Source: Nitrospira sp.
GTDB lineage: Bacteria > Nitrospirota > Nitrospiria > Nitrospirales > Nitrospiraceae
Direction: 5' to 3'
DNA length: 40,371 bases
Assembly (NCBI GenBank): GCA_019636875.1
Contig: JAHBWR010000018.1
Span: 1 to 40,371, forward strand
Shown: positions 24,202-33,808 of the stretch, one piece after another
How the letters are laid out: each line of letters begins with the position of its first letter
How positions within the stretch are numbered: position 1 is the first letter of the stretch
Translations under genes and position numbers: made by a program
The notes under the pieces: generated by a model
Told to the model about the DNA's origin: nothing
Database searches by the model: none
What the model saw: only the letters and a program-made list of their open reading frames with translations

Positions 24202-24738
24202 TCACAAAGAATGGGGCTGGCCTGCGATCGCCGGTTCGACGGCCTTCGAGAGGACGGAAGAGGTGGAGCCGGCACGAGAGTGGATGAACGTCAGTAGCCG
24301 CTTGTTCTCTTGAGCCTTTCGCAGGAACTTGAATGCAATCCCGCGCGCACTGACCGACCGAACCATCGCGGCAACCTCGACCGGAGGTTCATTCTCGACC
24401 AGGATGATCTCCAGATAGAAAATATCGTCTACATGCACGCGGGTCTCGCTCTTGATCACGCAGCCGCCTAGAGACAAATCCATCACGGTACCCTCACCTC
24501 TGACTTTTCCTCCAGAAAACGAGAGACAGAGCTTGACGGGGATACGGAGATGTTCGCGGCGTTCGAGCGAGTGGGACCTCCCCATGCTCATGCGCCGAGC
24601 CAGAAACCGATGAAGGCAGTGCTGACACTCGAACGGCGCCATCCAGATTAGTGCGGCAAGAAACTCGCTCGGTGATTGCGATAGTACACGAATCGCCCCA
24701 CCCTCTCGACATTGTGGACAGGCTATCTGGCGACGCAT
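24202..24738 (-). CDS. PilZ-domain protein with N-terminal zinc ribbon
   Basis: 178 residues. The N-terminus has two C-x2-C pairs (CPQCREGG at 7-10 and CQHCLHRF at ~38-41), a likely treble-clef or zinc ribbon. The PilZ domain (~58-155) starts with RREHLRIPVKL (the RxxxR c-di-GMP motif) and has MDLSLGGCVI (the D/N-x-S-x-x-G motif), followed by FKFLRKAQENKRLLTFI. It should bind cyclic di-GMP; the output is unknown. The REC-GGDEF protein at 28436-29680 could supply the ligand. It has its own promoter (24786-24813). Confidence 0.88.
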   Translation of the reverse strand: MRRQIACPQCREGGAIRVLSQSPSEFLAALIWMAPFECQHCLHRFLARRMSMGRSHSLERREHLRIPVKLCLSFSGGKVRGEGTVMDLSLGGCVIKSETRVHVDDIFYLEIILVENEPPVEVAAMVRSVSARGIAFKFLRKAQENKRLLTFIHSRAGSTSSVLSKAVEPAIAGQPHSL

Positions 24739-24785
24739 ACCGTATGATCTCCCTTACACCTAGACCGACACGGTTCCCTCTAGGC

Positions 24786-24813
24786 AATATAAAGGCCTTT
24801 CTCGGACAGTCAA
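24786..24813 (-). promoter_or_regulatory. Promoter of the PilZ gene (TTGACT-16-TATATT)
   Basis: Minus-strand TTGACT (24813-24808) and TATATT (24791-24786) with a 16-nt spacer. Transcription near 24779 gives a ~40-nt leader containing AAGGGAG. Confidence 0.55.
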
Positions 24814-24841
24814 GTTGATTGCCATCTGGAACAATCGGCCA

Positions 24842-24863
24842 CCATGGCCGGTTCATGCCATGG
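24842..24863. terminator. 7-bp hairpin between sdhB end and PilZ promoter
   Basis: CCATGGC (24842-24848) and GCCATGG (24857-24863) are perfect inverted copies with an 8-nt loop, 42 nt beyond the sdhB stop. There is no U-tract on the minus strand, so termination of the sdh transcript is possible but not shown. Confidence 0.35.
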
Positions 24864-24904
24864 CGTGGATGAAAGAGAACGCCTCCATACGATGAAGGGA
24901 TCCC

Positions 24905-25693
24905 CTAGACGGACTCCGCGTGCGGAGACTCTGACGCATTCGGAAGGGCGGATTCTACGATACCGGCACGACGATATTCGCGATTGAGAGTAGCAATGAA
25001 GCGTACGCTAATACGTTTCGGACAGACCGCTTCACATTCGTACTGATTGCCGCAGGACCCGAAGCCCTCCCGGTCCATAGCCTCGATCATGGCGGTCACA
25101 CGGCCTGTTCGTTCAGGCTTCCCTTGCGGTAAGAGGGCAAGATGGGAGACCTTCGCCGCCACAAACAGCATCGCTGATGCATTCTTACAGGCAGCCACAC
25201 AGGCTCCACAACCGATGCAGGACGCCGCATCCATGGCAGTCTCTGCCTGATCCTTCCCGATGAGCAACGCATTCCCATCCACCGCCCCACCCGTGTTGAC
25301 GGAAACATACCCGCCGGCTTGCATGACTCGATCGAGGGCACTGCGATCAACCACCAAGTCTTTGACGATGGGGAAGGCCTTGGCCCGCCACGGCTCGATC
25401 GTAATGTTGGCCCCGTCCGGAAATCTTCGCATGTACAGCTGACACGTCGTAATGCCTTGGTCCGGACCATGCGGGATGCCGTCGATGACCAGCGAACAAC
25501 TTCCGCAGATCCCCTCGCGGCAATCATATTCGAAGGCCACAGGCTCTTCCCCGGCGACCAACAATTTCTGATTCACGCCGTCGAGCATTTCAAGGAACGA
25601 CATCCCCTGACTCACATCATCAGCCTCGTAACTGACAAACCGACCGCTCTCGGTTGGTCCATTCTGGCGCCAGATGTTCAACGTGAATCGCAT
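24905..25693 (-). CDS. sdhB: Succinate dehydrogenase/fumarate reductase iron-sulfur subunit
   Basis: 262 residues. An N-terminal [2Fe-2S] ferredoxin domain has CREGICGSC (~59-67) and a distal Cys in GITTCQLYM. The C-terminal dicluster domain has [11 protein letters not shown] and [12 protein letters not shown] for the [4Fe-4S] and [3Fe-4S] centres. It passes electrons between the flavoprotein and the membrane quinone site. The order sdhC-sdhA-sdhB with one cytochrome b subunit fits the type-B (b558) enzymes found in many non-proteobacteria. It starts 17 nt after sdhA. Confidence 0.95.
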   Translation of the reverse strand: MRFTLNIWRQNGPTESGRFVSYEADDVSQGMSFLEMLDGVNQKLLVAGEEPVAFEYDCREGICGSCSLVIDGIPHGPDQGITTCQLYMRRFPDGANITIEPWRAKAFPIVKDLVVDRSALDRVMQAGGYVSVNTGGAVDGNALLIGKDQAETAMDAASCIGCGACVAACKNASAMLFVAAKVSHLALLPQGKPERTGRVTAMIEAMDREGFGSCGNQYECEAVCPKRISVRFIATLNREYRRAGIVESALPNASESPHAESV

Positions 25694-25710
25694 GATGTCT
25701 CAGTTACGGA

Positions 25711-27627
25711 TTACTGATAACTTCTGGTCGTCGGTTGCACAAACTCAAAGGCCAGCGGCTCCTTGTGCAAGATAGGACTCGCCCCTTCCCGGTACTCCCA
25801 TGCCGCAACGTGCGCGAAGCGGGTGTCATCCCGTTTTGGCTCGCCATCTCCCGTCTGATACTCTTCGCGAAAATGCGCCCCGCAGGATTCCTGACGATGC
25901 CGCGCATCGTGGCAAAGCAGCTCAGCGAACTCCAGATAGTCCGCCACTCGTCCGGCATACTCTAGCTCCTGGTTGAAGGAGTCCCCTGCTCCCGGAACGA
26001 CGACGTCACGCCAAAATTCCTCCCGGAGCGTCGGAATCGACGAGAGCGCCAGTTTCAACCCCGTTTCATTGCGAGACATCCCACAATAATTCCACAAGAG
26101 GCTGCCGAGCTCTCGGTGAAATGAAGCGGCTGTTCGACGACCGTTCGCGGCCAATAGGCGCGCCGTACGGTTCAATACACGTTGATGCGCCTCGCGGGCT
26201 TCCGCGTGATCTTCTGTAACTGGTGGGAGCTTCGCCGTCGCCAAGTAATGTCCGATCGTATACGGCAGGATGAAATAGCCATCTCCCAATCCTTGCATCA
26301 GGGAACTGGCCCCCAACCGATTCGCCCCATGGTCCGCGAAGTTGGCTTCCCCGATCACAAACAGTCCAGGAATCGTGCTCATCAGATTGTAATCCACCCA
26401 GAGCCCCCCCATCGTGTAATGAGGTGCTGGATAGATCCGCATGGGTGCACGATAGGCATCTTCCCCTGTAATACGGTGATACATGTCGAAGAGGTTGCCA
26501 TACCGTTCAGCCACGACATCAAGCCCTTGTTGCTCAACCACACCGGCGAAATCGAGGTAGACACCGTGCCCGTTCGGACCGACGCCGCGCCCTTCGTCGC
26601 ACACAGTCTTTACCGCACGCGACGCAATGTCCCGCGGAGCAAGATTCCCAAATCGAGGATACCGACGCTCGAGAAAATAATCGCGTTCTCCTTCCGAGAT
26701 ATCACGCGGAGCGCGGGTATCGCCCAGCATCTTCGGCACCCACAAGCGTCCGTCGTTCCGGAGTGACTCGGACATCAGCGTCAATTTCGCCTGATAGGCG
26801 TCACTCGGAGGAATGGCCGTCGGGTGAATCTGAGTAAAACATGGGTTAGCAAATGCCGCGCCCTGCTTCCAAGCTCGATACGTAGCCGTGACGTTACTCC
26901 CGCTCGCATTGGTCGAAAGAAAATACACGTTGCTGTACCCACCCGTCGCAAGTACGACTGCATGCGCGGTACGGATACTGATGCGTCCGCTGACCAAATC
27001 CCGAACCACAACGCCACGAGCCTGGCCGTCGACCACGATCAAGTCGAGCATCTCTGTACGTGGACGCATCGTGACTTGACCACGTTCAATCTGCCAACAG
27101 AGTGCAGAATAGGCACCCAAGAGTAGCTGCTGCCCAGTCTGTCCCCGACAGTAAAAGGTACGAGAGACTTGAACGCCACCAAACGACCGGTTCGCCAGCT
27201 GCCCACCATATTCTCTGGCAAACGGGATGCCGAGCGCGACACACTGATCGATGATTTGCCCACTGATTTGAGCGAGTCGATAGACGTTGGCTTCGCGCGA
27301 ACGAAAATCCCCCCCTTTGATCGTGTCATAAAACAATCGCCCCACGCTATCGCCGTCGTCTTGATAGTTTTTCGACGCATTGATGCCTCCTTGAGCCGCA
27401 ATGCTGTGCGCGCGACGGGGACTGTCGTGGAAGCAAAAGCACTCCACCTGATAGCCAAGTTGTCCCAAGGTTGACGCCGCACTTGCGCCGGCGAGGCCGG
27501 TGCCGACGACAATGATGGTAAGCTTCCGCTTGTTGTTGGGGCTGACTAATTTCTCACTGAACCGATGGCGGTCCCATTTTGCTTCCAGCGGTCCAGAGGG
27601 AATCTTGGGGTCTAGTTTCGTGATCAC
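25711..27627 (-). CDS. sdhA: Succinate dehydrogenase/fumarate reductase flavoprotein subunit
   Basis: 638 residues beginning with a GTG that overlaps the sdhC stop. The FAD dinucleotide fold is [21 protein letters not shown] (~39-59). The covalent-FAD histidine lies in [21 protein letters not shown]. Substrate-site motifs are [42 protein letters not shown] with the active-site Arg, and [41 protein letters not shown]. It oxidises succinate to fumarate in the TCA cycle, or the reverse under a reductive mode; sequence alone does not decide the direction. Confidence 0.97.
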   Translation of the reverse strand: MITKLDPKIPSGPLEAKWDRHRFSEKLVSPNNKRKLTIIVVGTGLAGASAASTLGQLGYQVECFCFHDSPRRAHSIAAQGGINASKNYQDDGDSVGRLFYDTIKGGDFRSREANVYRLAQISGQIIDQCVALGIPFAREYGGQLANRSFGGVQVSRTFYCRGQTGQQLLLGAYSALCWQIERGQVTMRPRTEMLDLIVVDGQARGVVVRDLVSGRISIRTAHAVVLATGGYSNVYFLSTNASGSNVTATYRAWKQGAAFANPCFTQIHPTAIPPSDAYQAKLTLMSESLRNDGRLWVPKMLGDTRAPRDISEGERDYFLERRYPRFGNLAPRDIASRAVKTVCDEGRGVGPNGHGVYLDFAGVVEQQGLDVVAERYGNLFDMYHRITGEDAYRAPMRIYPAPHYTMGGLWVDYNLMSTIPGLFVIGEANFADHGANRLGASSLMQGLGDGYFILPYTIGHYLATAKLPPVTEDHAEAREAHQRVLNRTARLLAANGRRTAASFHRELGSLLWNYCGMSRNETGLKLALSSIPTLREEFWRDVVVPGAGDSFNQELEYAGRVADYLEFAELLCHDARHRQESCGAHFREEYQTGDGEPKRDDTRFAHVAAWEYREGASPILHKEPLAFEFVQPTTRSYQ

Positions 27628-28301
27628 CGCACGATCCTCAAGAAGACTGCGAGGATAATGGCAACATTGCCGAGCACCACCAAGAGCGCGACGGAAGGAC
27701 CAGCCGCCTTCAATAGCCCGTTCAGCGCCGCATGTTCGAACCCAAGGGTCTGTAGGCTACTGGACACAGCATGGTGCAGGTGGAAGGCCAGCCCCACCTG
27801 TCCCGCGACGTAGATCAAAACAATGACGGGGTTCTGAAAGGCATGAATCAGCAGACCGTAGACATCTCGGTAACCGTCCGCATCGATGCGATCGGGAGGC
27901 GAAGGCCCGACGATACCTGCCGTCAGATGCAGCAGATGGAACACGATGAAGAGCAGCACCACCAGTCCGGATGCCGCCATCGTCCGAGAGGCAATGGACG
28001 CGTAGCGATACCGATGGATGGCATAGGCTCTCGGACGAGCCCGCCGATTCTGCAAGCTCAGATGTATCGCCAGCGCAACATGAATCACCGCAATACCCAG
28101 TAATCCAATACGAGCTGTCCATAACACGATCGGCATATCGCGGAGAAAGGCTGCATAGCTGTTGAGGGCACGAGACCCTTCGAATACTTGGAGATTTCCC
28201 AACATGTGGAAGATGACATAGCCGACGAGGCCGAGCCCGCTCAGCGCCAACAATACTTTGCTACCAACCGAGGATTGGAAATGGCGAAGAAGACGCGTCA
28301 T
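27624..28301 (-). CDS. sdhC: Succinate dehydrogenase cytochrome b558 subunit
   Basis: 225 residues with five predicted transmembrane helices. The N-terminus [35 protein letters not shown] is typical of the b558 family. Histidines positioned for two b haems lie in [28 protein letters not shown] and [10 protein letters not shown]. It anchors SdhAB and hosts quinone reduction. It is the first gene of sdhCAB, with a TATAAT only 9 nt before the ATG and no visible ribosome-binding sequence. It overlaps sdhA by 4 nt. Confidence 0.93.
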   Translation of the reverse strand: MTRLLRHFQSSVGSKVLLALSGLGLVGYVIFHMLGNLQVFEGSRALNSYAAFLRDMPIVLWTARIGLLGIAVIHVALAIHLSLQNRRARPRAYAIHRYRYASIASRTMAASGLVVLLFIVFHLLHLTAGIVGPSPPDRIDADGYRDVYGLLIHAFQNPVIVLIYVAGQVGLAFHLHHAVSSSLQTLGFEHAALNGLLKAAGPSVALLVVLGNVAIILAVFLRIVR

Positions 28302-28310
28302 CCGTCAGCT

Positions 28311-28316
28311 ATTATA
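28311..28316 (-). promoter_or_regulatory. Consensus -10 box of the sdhCAB operon, near-leaderless
   Basis: TATAAT (28316-28311 on the minus strand) stands 9 nt before the sdhC ATG, so the mRNA would begin within about 3 nt of the start codon. No good -35 box is found at 16-18 nt. Confidence 0.45.
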
Positions 28317-28435
28317 CACTTCTCGGATTCAAGAAGCGGATCAGAGGTCTTGTCGTATCGGGCAGGATCAAGAGAACGCCGGTCTTCGATTCCCCTCGTA
28401 CTCGTTCATGACAACGCCCAGCGTTAGATGGCGTA

Positions 28436-29680
28436 TCATCCGGCCGGTGAACTTGAGCGTGGAGTAACCCGACGGACTTGAAGCTCAAGTTGATCGGAAG
28501 GGCTGAGCCCAGGGACCAACACGTCCATGGCCATAACACAATTCCGCCCTGCTTCTTTGGCCGCATACAGCGCCTTATCCGCTTGATCGATCAACTCCAA
28601 AGGGGTCCGTGCTCCTAAGGCGCTGGTCGACACTCCAATACTCACGGTCAGAGTCAATCCAGACGTCATGCGCACTCTACTGCCTGCCTCTATGGCGATC
28701 CGAATCCGTACCCGTTCCGCAAGATCAGAGGCCTCGGTCAACCTCGTACGCGGAAACATGAGGCAGAACTCTTCTCCGCCGTACCGTCCAACCGTATCGG
28801 TCAACCGCAACCCTGCAGAGAGACAACTGGCGACCGCTTGGATGGCTTGATCTCCGATAGCATGTCCGTATTGGTCATTTACGCGTTTAAAATGGTCGAT
28901 GTCGACCATCAGACAGCATAGCTCATGCCCCTGTTCCCGGCTCTCGCCGAAAGCCTGCTCGAAGGCTGCGTAGAAGGCGCGGCGGTTCAAACAGCCGGTC
29001 AGCGGATCGCGAGAAGCCAGTCGCTCCAACTCACCATTCTTCTGGAGAATTTCTGCCTGTGCGACCTCCAGATTTGCCACGCTTCGCACCAAGGCGTCAT
29101 TGAATTCCGTGAGCTGCTGGTTCGCCCGTCGGAGCTCTGCCGTGCGCTCTTCGACCAGCCGACTTAACTCATTCAGCTGTCCGGCAGCTTTGTTGGCCAA
29201 ATCCCATTTCCGGCACAGGGCGGTGGCCAGCTGTAAGGCTTCGATCCCGTTAAATGGCTTCTGCAGGATCAACAACTTGTCGGTTCTGCCTATCCGTTCT
29301 CTGATTTCGTCCCAAGGCTGGTCAGAATAGGCTGTACAGATAACGACCTGCAGTCTAGCGTCAGCTTCCCAGAGGTGTTCGATGGTTTCCAAGCCGTCCC
29401 ATCCTGGCGGCATCCTCATATCGACAAATGCCACGGCATAGGGTCGACCTTCGTTACATGCCGTCTGGACCATCTCGACCGCGGCCTGACCTTGATCGAT
29501 ACAATCCACGTCAAACGGTTCCTGAGAGGAAAGACGGTTCACTTCATCGAACAGTGTGGAACGGGCACGCTCAAGAGGCTCCCATTCCGGCTCGATTTGA
29601 AGAATCCGTCGGAAGTCGTTATGAATCGATGGATTGTCATCCACGACAAGAATGTGTCGATTGGTATCAGCCCTCAGCAT
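28436..29680 (-). CDS. REC-GGDEF diguanylate cyclase response regulator
   Basis: 414 residues. An N-terminal atypical REC (~9-165) has DDNPSIHNDF, phosphoacceptor Asp87 in [13 protein letters not shown], the switch region ICTAYSD and Lys141 in LQKPF. A coiled coil (~168-218, LVEERTAELRRANQQL) leads to a complete GGDEF domain (~220-385). That domain has the active variant GGEEF (301-305), DPLTGCLNRRAF, and an RxxD inhibitory site (Arg292-Asp295) five residues before it. It should make cyclic di-GMP when phosphorylated, with product inhibition. It is the last gene of the five-gene signalling array and the only one with an enzymatic output other than phosphotransfer. Confidence 0.93.
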   Translation of the reverse strand: MLRADTNRHILVVDDNPSIHNDFRRILQIEPEWEPLERARSTLFDEVNRLSSQEPFDVDCIDQGQAAVEMVQTACNEGRPYAVAFVDMRMPPGWDGLETIEHLWEADARLQVVICTAYSDQPWDEIRERIGRTDKLLILQKPFNGIEALQLATALCRKWDLANKAAGQLNELSRLVEERTAELRRANQQLTEFNDALVRSVANLEVAQAEILQKNGELERLASRDPLTGCLNRRAFYAAFEQAFGESREQGHELCCLMVDIDHFKRVNDQYGHAIGDQAIQAVASCLSAGLRLTDTVGRYGGEEFCLMFPRTRLTEASDLAERVRIRIAIEAGSRVRMTSGLTLTVSIGVSTSALGARTPLELIDQADKALYAAKEAGRNCVMAMDVLVPGLSPSDQLELQVRRVTPRSSSPAG

Positions 29681-29713
29681 GAGACACCGTTCTCCAATTT
29701 CGCGGATGATCTG

Positions 29714-30979
29714 CTAGCCCACTTTGGCGAATCTCGTTGTGGCGGTTGGTTTCTTCAGTTGAATCGTGCACCAAAATGTCGACCCTTTCCCGAGCACGCT
29801 CTCGACGCCCACCGTCCCGTCCATCAGTTGAGTGAGTTGCTTCACGATCGCCAGCCCGAGTCCCGTTCCACCGTACCTTCGTGTGGTCGAGCCGTCGGCC
29901 TGCATGAACGGCCTGAAGAGTGTTTCCTGCACGGCTGGTTCGATTCCAATCCCCGTATCCTGGACCTGTATACATAGCGTGGTGGTGCTGAGCGAATCTT
30001 CATCCACGGTGATATGGAGCGTGATCTGACCCTGCGTCGTAAACTTGATGGCGTTACCGATCAGGTTGGTCAAAATCTGCCGGATACGGACAGGATCGCC
30101 TTCATATTCTGGAAGCAGCATGGCAGGCAAAGCTGCGGTCAGCTTCAACCCTTTGGCCTCCGCCGGGCCGGAGAAAAGTTCCAGGACCTCGTTGACAAGC
30201 TGACGCACATCAAACGCGATCACCTCGAGGGTCAGTTTGCCCGCCTCAATCTTCGAAATATCGAGAATGTCATTGATCACTTGCAGCAGCCCCATGCCAG
30301 ACTTGTGCAAGGTCTCCATATATCGACGCTGTTTATCATCGAGCGTGGTCCGCATGAGGAGCTCGCTCATGCCGATGATCCCGTTCAGGGGGGTACGGAT
30401 CTCATGACTCATATTGGCCAAGAACTGAGACTTCGCCACATTGGCCGCTTCAGCGGCCTCCAGACGTTGCTTCGCCTGACGCGCCAAGTCCCATTTTCTG
30501 GTGAGGGAGGCCGCTAATTGAGACACTTCTATGGACGAGAACGGCTTCTGCAGAATCAGGAGACGATCATCGTGGCCCAGTCGCTGAATGATGTCGTCCC
30601 ACGAATGGTCCGTATAGGCCGTACAAATCACCGTCTGGATCTCCGGGTCGGCCGCCCAGAGGTGCTCGATCGTTTCCAACCCATCCCAGCCCGGCGGCAT
30701 GCGCATGTCCACAAACGCCATAGCATACGGCCGCCCCTCCCGTCGCGCCAGTTGAACCAATGCCAATGCAGATTGCCCCTGATCGGCATAGTCCAAATCG
30801 AACTGCACGAGCGCCTTCAAAAGAGGCTCGCTCCCGAATAATGATGCCCGTGCTTCATCCAGCGATTGAGCCTCGCGATCTGGTTGAAGAATCTTCCGAA
30901 AGTCGTCATGGATGGATCGATTATCATCGACGACCAAGATGCGGCGATTGTGATGCGTGCCTGTATTTTCAGAACTCAT
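29714..30979 (-). CDS. Response regulator-histidine kinase fusion (REC-HisKA-HATPase)
   Basis: 421 residues. The REC domain (~12-165) has Asp18-Asp19, acceptor Asp91, and about 72 residues between them, against ~45 in CheY. A short coiled coil follows, then HisKA with His192 in [15 protein letters not shown] and a complete HATPase ([35 protein letters not shown]). There is no membrane segment or other input domain, so the N-terminal REC is presumably the input and the kinase the output. That is the reverse of a usual hybrid and implies a cascade. The next gene follows after 33 nt. Confidence 0.92.
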   Translation of the reverse strand: MSSENTGTHHNRRILVVDDNRSIHDDFRKILQPDREAQSLDEARASLFGSEPLLKALVQFDLDYADQGQSALALVQLARREGRPYAMAFVDMRMPPGWDGLETIEHLWAADPEIQTVICTAYTDHSWDDIIQRLGHDDRLLILQKPFSSIEVSQLAASLTRKWDLARQAKQRLEAAEAANVAKSQFLANMSHEIRTPLNGIIGMSELLMRTTLDDKQRRYMETLHKSGMGLLQVINDILDISKIEAGKLTLEVIAFDVRQLVNEVLELFSGPAEAKGLKLTAALPAMLLPEYEGDPVRIRQILTNLIGNAIKFTTQGQITLHITVDEDSLSTTTLCIQVQDTGIGIEPAVQETLFRPFMQADGSTTRRYGGTGLGLAIVKQLTQLMDGTVGVESVLGKGSTFWCTIQLKKPTATTRFAKVG

Positions 30980-31016
30980 GCCGATCTCTAGCTCGTTGGC
31001 CCAGCTATCATGCGTG

Positions 31017-32897
31017 CTACGCGGCGCGTGACTCGATCGCGGGCAACCATTGGCTCAGCACATTTTGAATCTCTTTCAACCCTGCCGGTTTCGCCAAAAA
31101 GCCATCCATGCCGCCCACCAGGCAGGCATCCTGATAACTACTGACTGCATACCCTGACAGGGCGATGATCGGAACCAGCTTGCCGTCCGCTCTCATCAGT
31201 CCTCGTCGACGGATTTCTGTGGTCGCAGCCAACCCGTCCATTTCCGGCATCTCACAGTCCATCAAGACCAGGTCGTACTGGGTCCGCTCGAGCGCTTCGA
31301 GCACCTCTCTACCGGTACTGACCACGTCGGCTGCTTCGCCACACATCTCGAGCATACGCAGGAAGACCTCTTGATTCGTGGAATTGTCTTCCGCCAGGAG
31401 AATTCGTGCGCGCGATCGTGGCTTGATTGGATTGACGCCAGGAATCCGCGTGACGCAGGCGCCAGACTTCGTGGTTTGATTCAGCGCCTTGGTTTCTTCT
31501 CCACCCCCTTCATTCATCGCCTGTTTATCAAGACGGACCGTAAACCAAAACGTGGACCCCTTTCCTGGAATACTGCTGAAACCGATGTCTCCCCCCATTA
31601 ACGAGACTAATCGTTTTACGATCGCGAGCCCTAACCCGGTCCCTCCGAATCGCCGCGTCATTGATCCATCCGCCTGTGCAAAGGGATCGAAGATCTTCTG
31701 CTGCGCATCAAAGGGGATACCAATCCCCGTATCGCACACCGTGATCTTGAATAAGGCTTGATCCTGGATATCCTCGATCCGCTCCACATGGATCAAGATA
31801 CTGCCACGCTCTGTAAACTTCACGGCATTCCCTACTAAATTCGTCAGAATCTGCCGGAAGCGTACTCCGTCTCCTCTCCACATGGGAGGTAACTCAGGGT
31901 CGATCTGACATTCCAAACTGAGCCCCTTTTGTCGTGAGGACTCACGAAACAGATCCGCAACATCCCGCACGGTTGTCATCAAATCGAACCCCGCGATGTG
32001 GAGGTCCATCTTGCCGGCCTCGATCTTGGACAAGTCGAGGATGTCATTGATGATCTGAAGCAATTGCTCGCGATTCTTATCAATGGTTTCAGCAAAGTGC
32101 CGCTGCTGGTCGGTTAGGGAGGTGCAGAGAAGCAACTCGTTCATGCCGAACATGGCATTCATTGGCGTCCGGATTTCATGACTCATCCGGGCTAAAAACT
32201 GTGACTTCGCCTGATTGGCATGGTCCGCCGCCGCCTTGGCCGCTTTCAGTGCCTCAACCGTCCGTTGTAACTCGTCATGACGTTGCTGAAGTTCGGCAGT
32301 CCGAGCTGCCACTTGTTGTTCCAATCGTTGGTTCGTGGCCTGAAGTTCTCGATTGCGAGCATTGACCTGTGCAACTAGATCTTCCATTTGCAGGCGGATG
32401 TCGCGACCCAATTCCCATTTTCGTGTCAATGATGCGGCGATTTGCTGAACCTCGATGGCATCAAACGGTTTTCGTAAGATGAGGAACCGGTCGCTCGCTC
32501 CCAAACGTGCGGCAATCTCCGCCCACGAATGATCCGAATAGGCCGTACAGATCACCACCTGCAGCCTTCCATCGGCCTCCCAAAGTCGTTCAACCGTTTC
32601 TAACCCATCCCACCCGGGTGGCATCCGCATATCGACAAATGCCACTGCGTACGGTCGTCCTTCTCCACGGGCCATCTGTACCAATGCCAGAGCAGCCTGC
32701 CCTTGATCGGCATACTCGAGCTCAAACCGCTCAAGGGCCTGCACCAGCGGCACCTCCCCAAAGAGTGCTGTCCTCGCCTGATGAAGACTGTCCTCCTCGG
32801 GTTGCCCCTGAAGGATTTTTCGAAAGTCCTCGTGTATCGCCTGGTTGTCGTCCACCACCAAGATCCGCAAATTTCTATTACCCGGACTCATGATCAT
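31017..32897 (-). CDS. REC-HisKA-HATPase-REC hybrid histidine kinase
   Basis: 626 residues, starting with ATG at 32897 (AAAGGG 7 nt upstream). An N-terminal atypical REC (~11-165, acceptor Asp89) leads to a coiled coil (~168-230, [20 protein letters not shown]). HisKA has His240 in [15 protein letters not shown], and the HATPase has [24 protein letters not shown] and [12 protein letters not shown]-terminal canonical REC (~495-615) reads [11 protein letters not shown] with acceptor in [11 protein letters not shown]. With a REC at each end it can receive a phosphoryl signal and pass it on. It is soluble. The gap to the next gene is 37 nt. Confidence 0.92.
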   Translation of the reverse strand: MIMSPGNRNLRILVVDDNQAIHEDFRKILQGQPEEDSLHQARTALFGEVPLVQALERFELEYADQGQAALALVQMARGEGRPYAVAFVDMRMPPGWDGLETVERLWEADGRLQVVICTAYSDHSWAEIAARLGASDRFLILRKPFDAIEVQQIAASLTRKWELGRDIRLQMEDLVAQVNARNRELQATNQRLEQQVAARTAELQQRHDELQRTVEALKAAKAAADHANQAKSQFLARMSHEIRTPMNAMFGMNELLLCTSLTDQQRHFAETIDKNREQLLQIINDILDLSKIEAGKMDLHIAGFDLMTTVRDVADLFRESSRQKGLSLECQIDPELPPMWRGDGVRFRQILTNLVGNAVKFTERGSILIHVERIEDIQDQALFKITVCDTGIGIPFDAQQKIFDPFAQADGSMTRRFGGTGLGLAIVKRLVSLMGGDIGFSSIPGKGSTFWFTVRLDKQAMNEGGGEETKALNQTTKSGACVTRIPGVNPIKPRSRARILLAEDNSTNQEVFLRMLEMCGEAADVVSTGREVLEALERTQYDLVLMDCEMPEMDGLAATTEIRRRGLMRADGKLVPIIALSGYAVSSYQDACLVGGMDGFLAKPAGLKEIQNVLSQWLPAIESRAA

Positions 32898-32923
32898 TCA
32901 CGCCCTTTACGTCGTGAGGAAGC

Positions 32924-33808
32924 TCATCCTCGCTCGTGCGATTCTCCAAAGTGGGCTTCTGGTTTTTGCAGCGCCATAAATTCATGCATATCACTCAGAA
33001 GGGATAGGACATCATGGGCACATCGCTCTACGGTCGCCAGGTGTTCCCGTTGTTCGGCGTTGAGCGTGCTATTGAGAAGCAGGGCGACCTTCACGACCAG
33101 ATCATTCATTGGCCTGAATATCTCGTGACTCATAATGGCCAAGAACTCTTCCTTCTGATGAAATGTGGTCGTCACCTCGCCTGCAGACTGAGTTGCACTA
33201 CTCTCACCTACTCTGCTGGCAACCTGTACTTGTAGTCGCTCATTGGCCTCCCGCAGCTCAGCCGTTCGCTGCGTCACATTCAGAGCAAGCGATTCAATTT
33301 GTTGTTTGACTGAACGGGCCAGATTCCATTTCTTCGTCAATGAGTTGGCCAGCTGCATGACTTCTATGCTGTTAAACGGCTTCATGAGAATCAAAAGTTT
33401 ATCGGTTTCTCCGATTCGACGACTCACGTCCTCCCATGGATGGTCGGAGTAGGCCGAGCAAATAACAATTTGGATCTCAGGATCGGCATACCAAAGGTGT
33501 TCAATCGTTTCCAGGCCGTCCCATCCCGGCGGCATGCGCATATCCACGAACGCGAGCGCATACGGATTTCCGGCTTGATAGGCGCTCTGAGCAAGCCCAA
33601 ATCCTTCACGCCCCTGACTCGCATAATCCAGCTCATAGTGCACGTGCGTGGGGAGAGTCGGCGCCTCTCCAAATAGCGCGGCACGAGCTTGACTGAGTGA
33701 ATCCGACTCAGCTGGCGGCGCTAAAATCTTCCGAAAATCATCATGGATGCTGACATTGTCATCAATCACCAGAATTCGTCGATTGTCAGCTGACTGATGG
33801 CCTGTCAT
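32924..33808 (-). CDS. REC-DHp protein lacking the kinase ATPase domain
   Basis: 294 residues. The atypical REC (~11-165, acceptor Asp89 in [13 protein letters not shown]) is followed by a coiled coil (~168-198) and a HisKA-like DHp segment with His228 in FLAIMSHEIFRPMND, where paralogues have SHEIRTP(L/M)N. The chain stops right after the second DHp helix; no N, G1 or G2 box exists here or in any frame downstream before the next gene. This could be a phosphotransfer or dimerisation protein, or a truncated kinase that survived. Its ATG overlaps the stop of the upstream membrane kinase as ATGA, so the two are probably made in matched amounts and may be partners. Confidence 0.88.
   Translation of the reverse strand: MTGHQSADNRRILVIDDNVSIHDDFRKILAPPAESDSLSQARAALFGEAPTLPTHVHYELDYASQGREGFGLAQSAYQAGNPYALAFVDMRMPPGWDGLETIEHLWYADPEIQIVICSAYSDHPWEDVSRRIGETDKLLILMKPFNSIEVMQLANSLTKKWNLARSVKQQIESLALNVTQRTAELREANERLQVQVASRVGESSATQSAGEVTTTFHQKEEFLAIMSHEIFRPMNDLVVKVALLLNSTLNAEQREHLATVERCAHDVLSLLSDMHEFMALQKPEAHFGESHERG

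Larger units (their letters stand above)
29190..33808 (-). repeat. Four diverged tandem copies of a REC-coding segment (~495 bp each)
   Basis: The first ~165 codons of the four genes starting at 33808, 32897, 30979 and 29680 are recognisable copies of one receiver domain. They share [30 protein letters not shown] and the KPF...IEV.QLA.SLT.KW block at matching positions. DNA similarity is visible in the segment coding for MRMPPGWDG near 33520, 32610, 30690 and 29400. The coordinates span all copies, including the different C-terminal domains between them. Confidence 0.8.

Noticed and set aside
29375..29977. 200-residue open frame on the plus strand across the REC-GGDEF/REC-HK junction
   Set aside because: It spans the reverse of two confident genes and contains no motif.
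29190..33808. Reading the four REC copies as a recent recombination or assembly artefact
   Set aside because: The copies differ at many positions and are fused to different C-terminal domains, so they are old, diverged paralogues.
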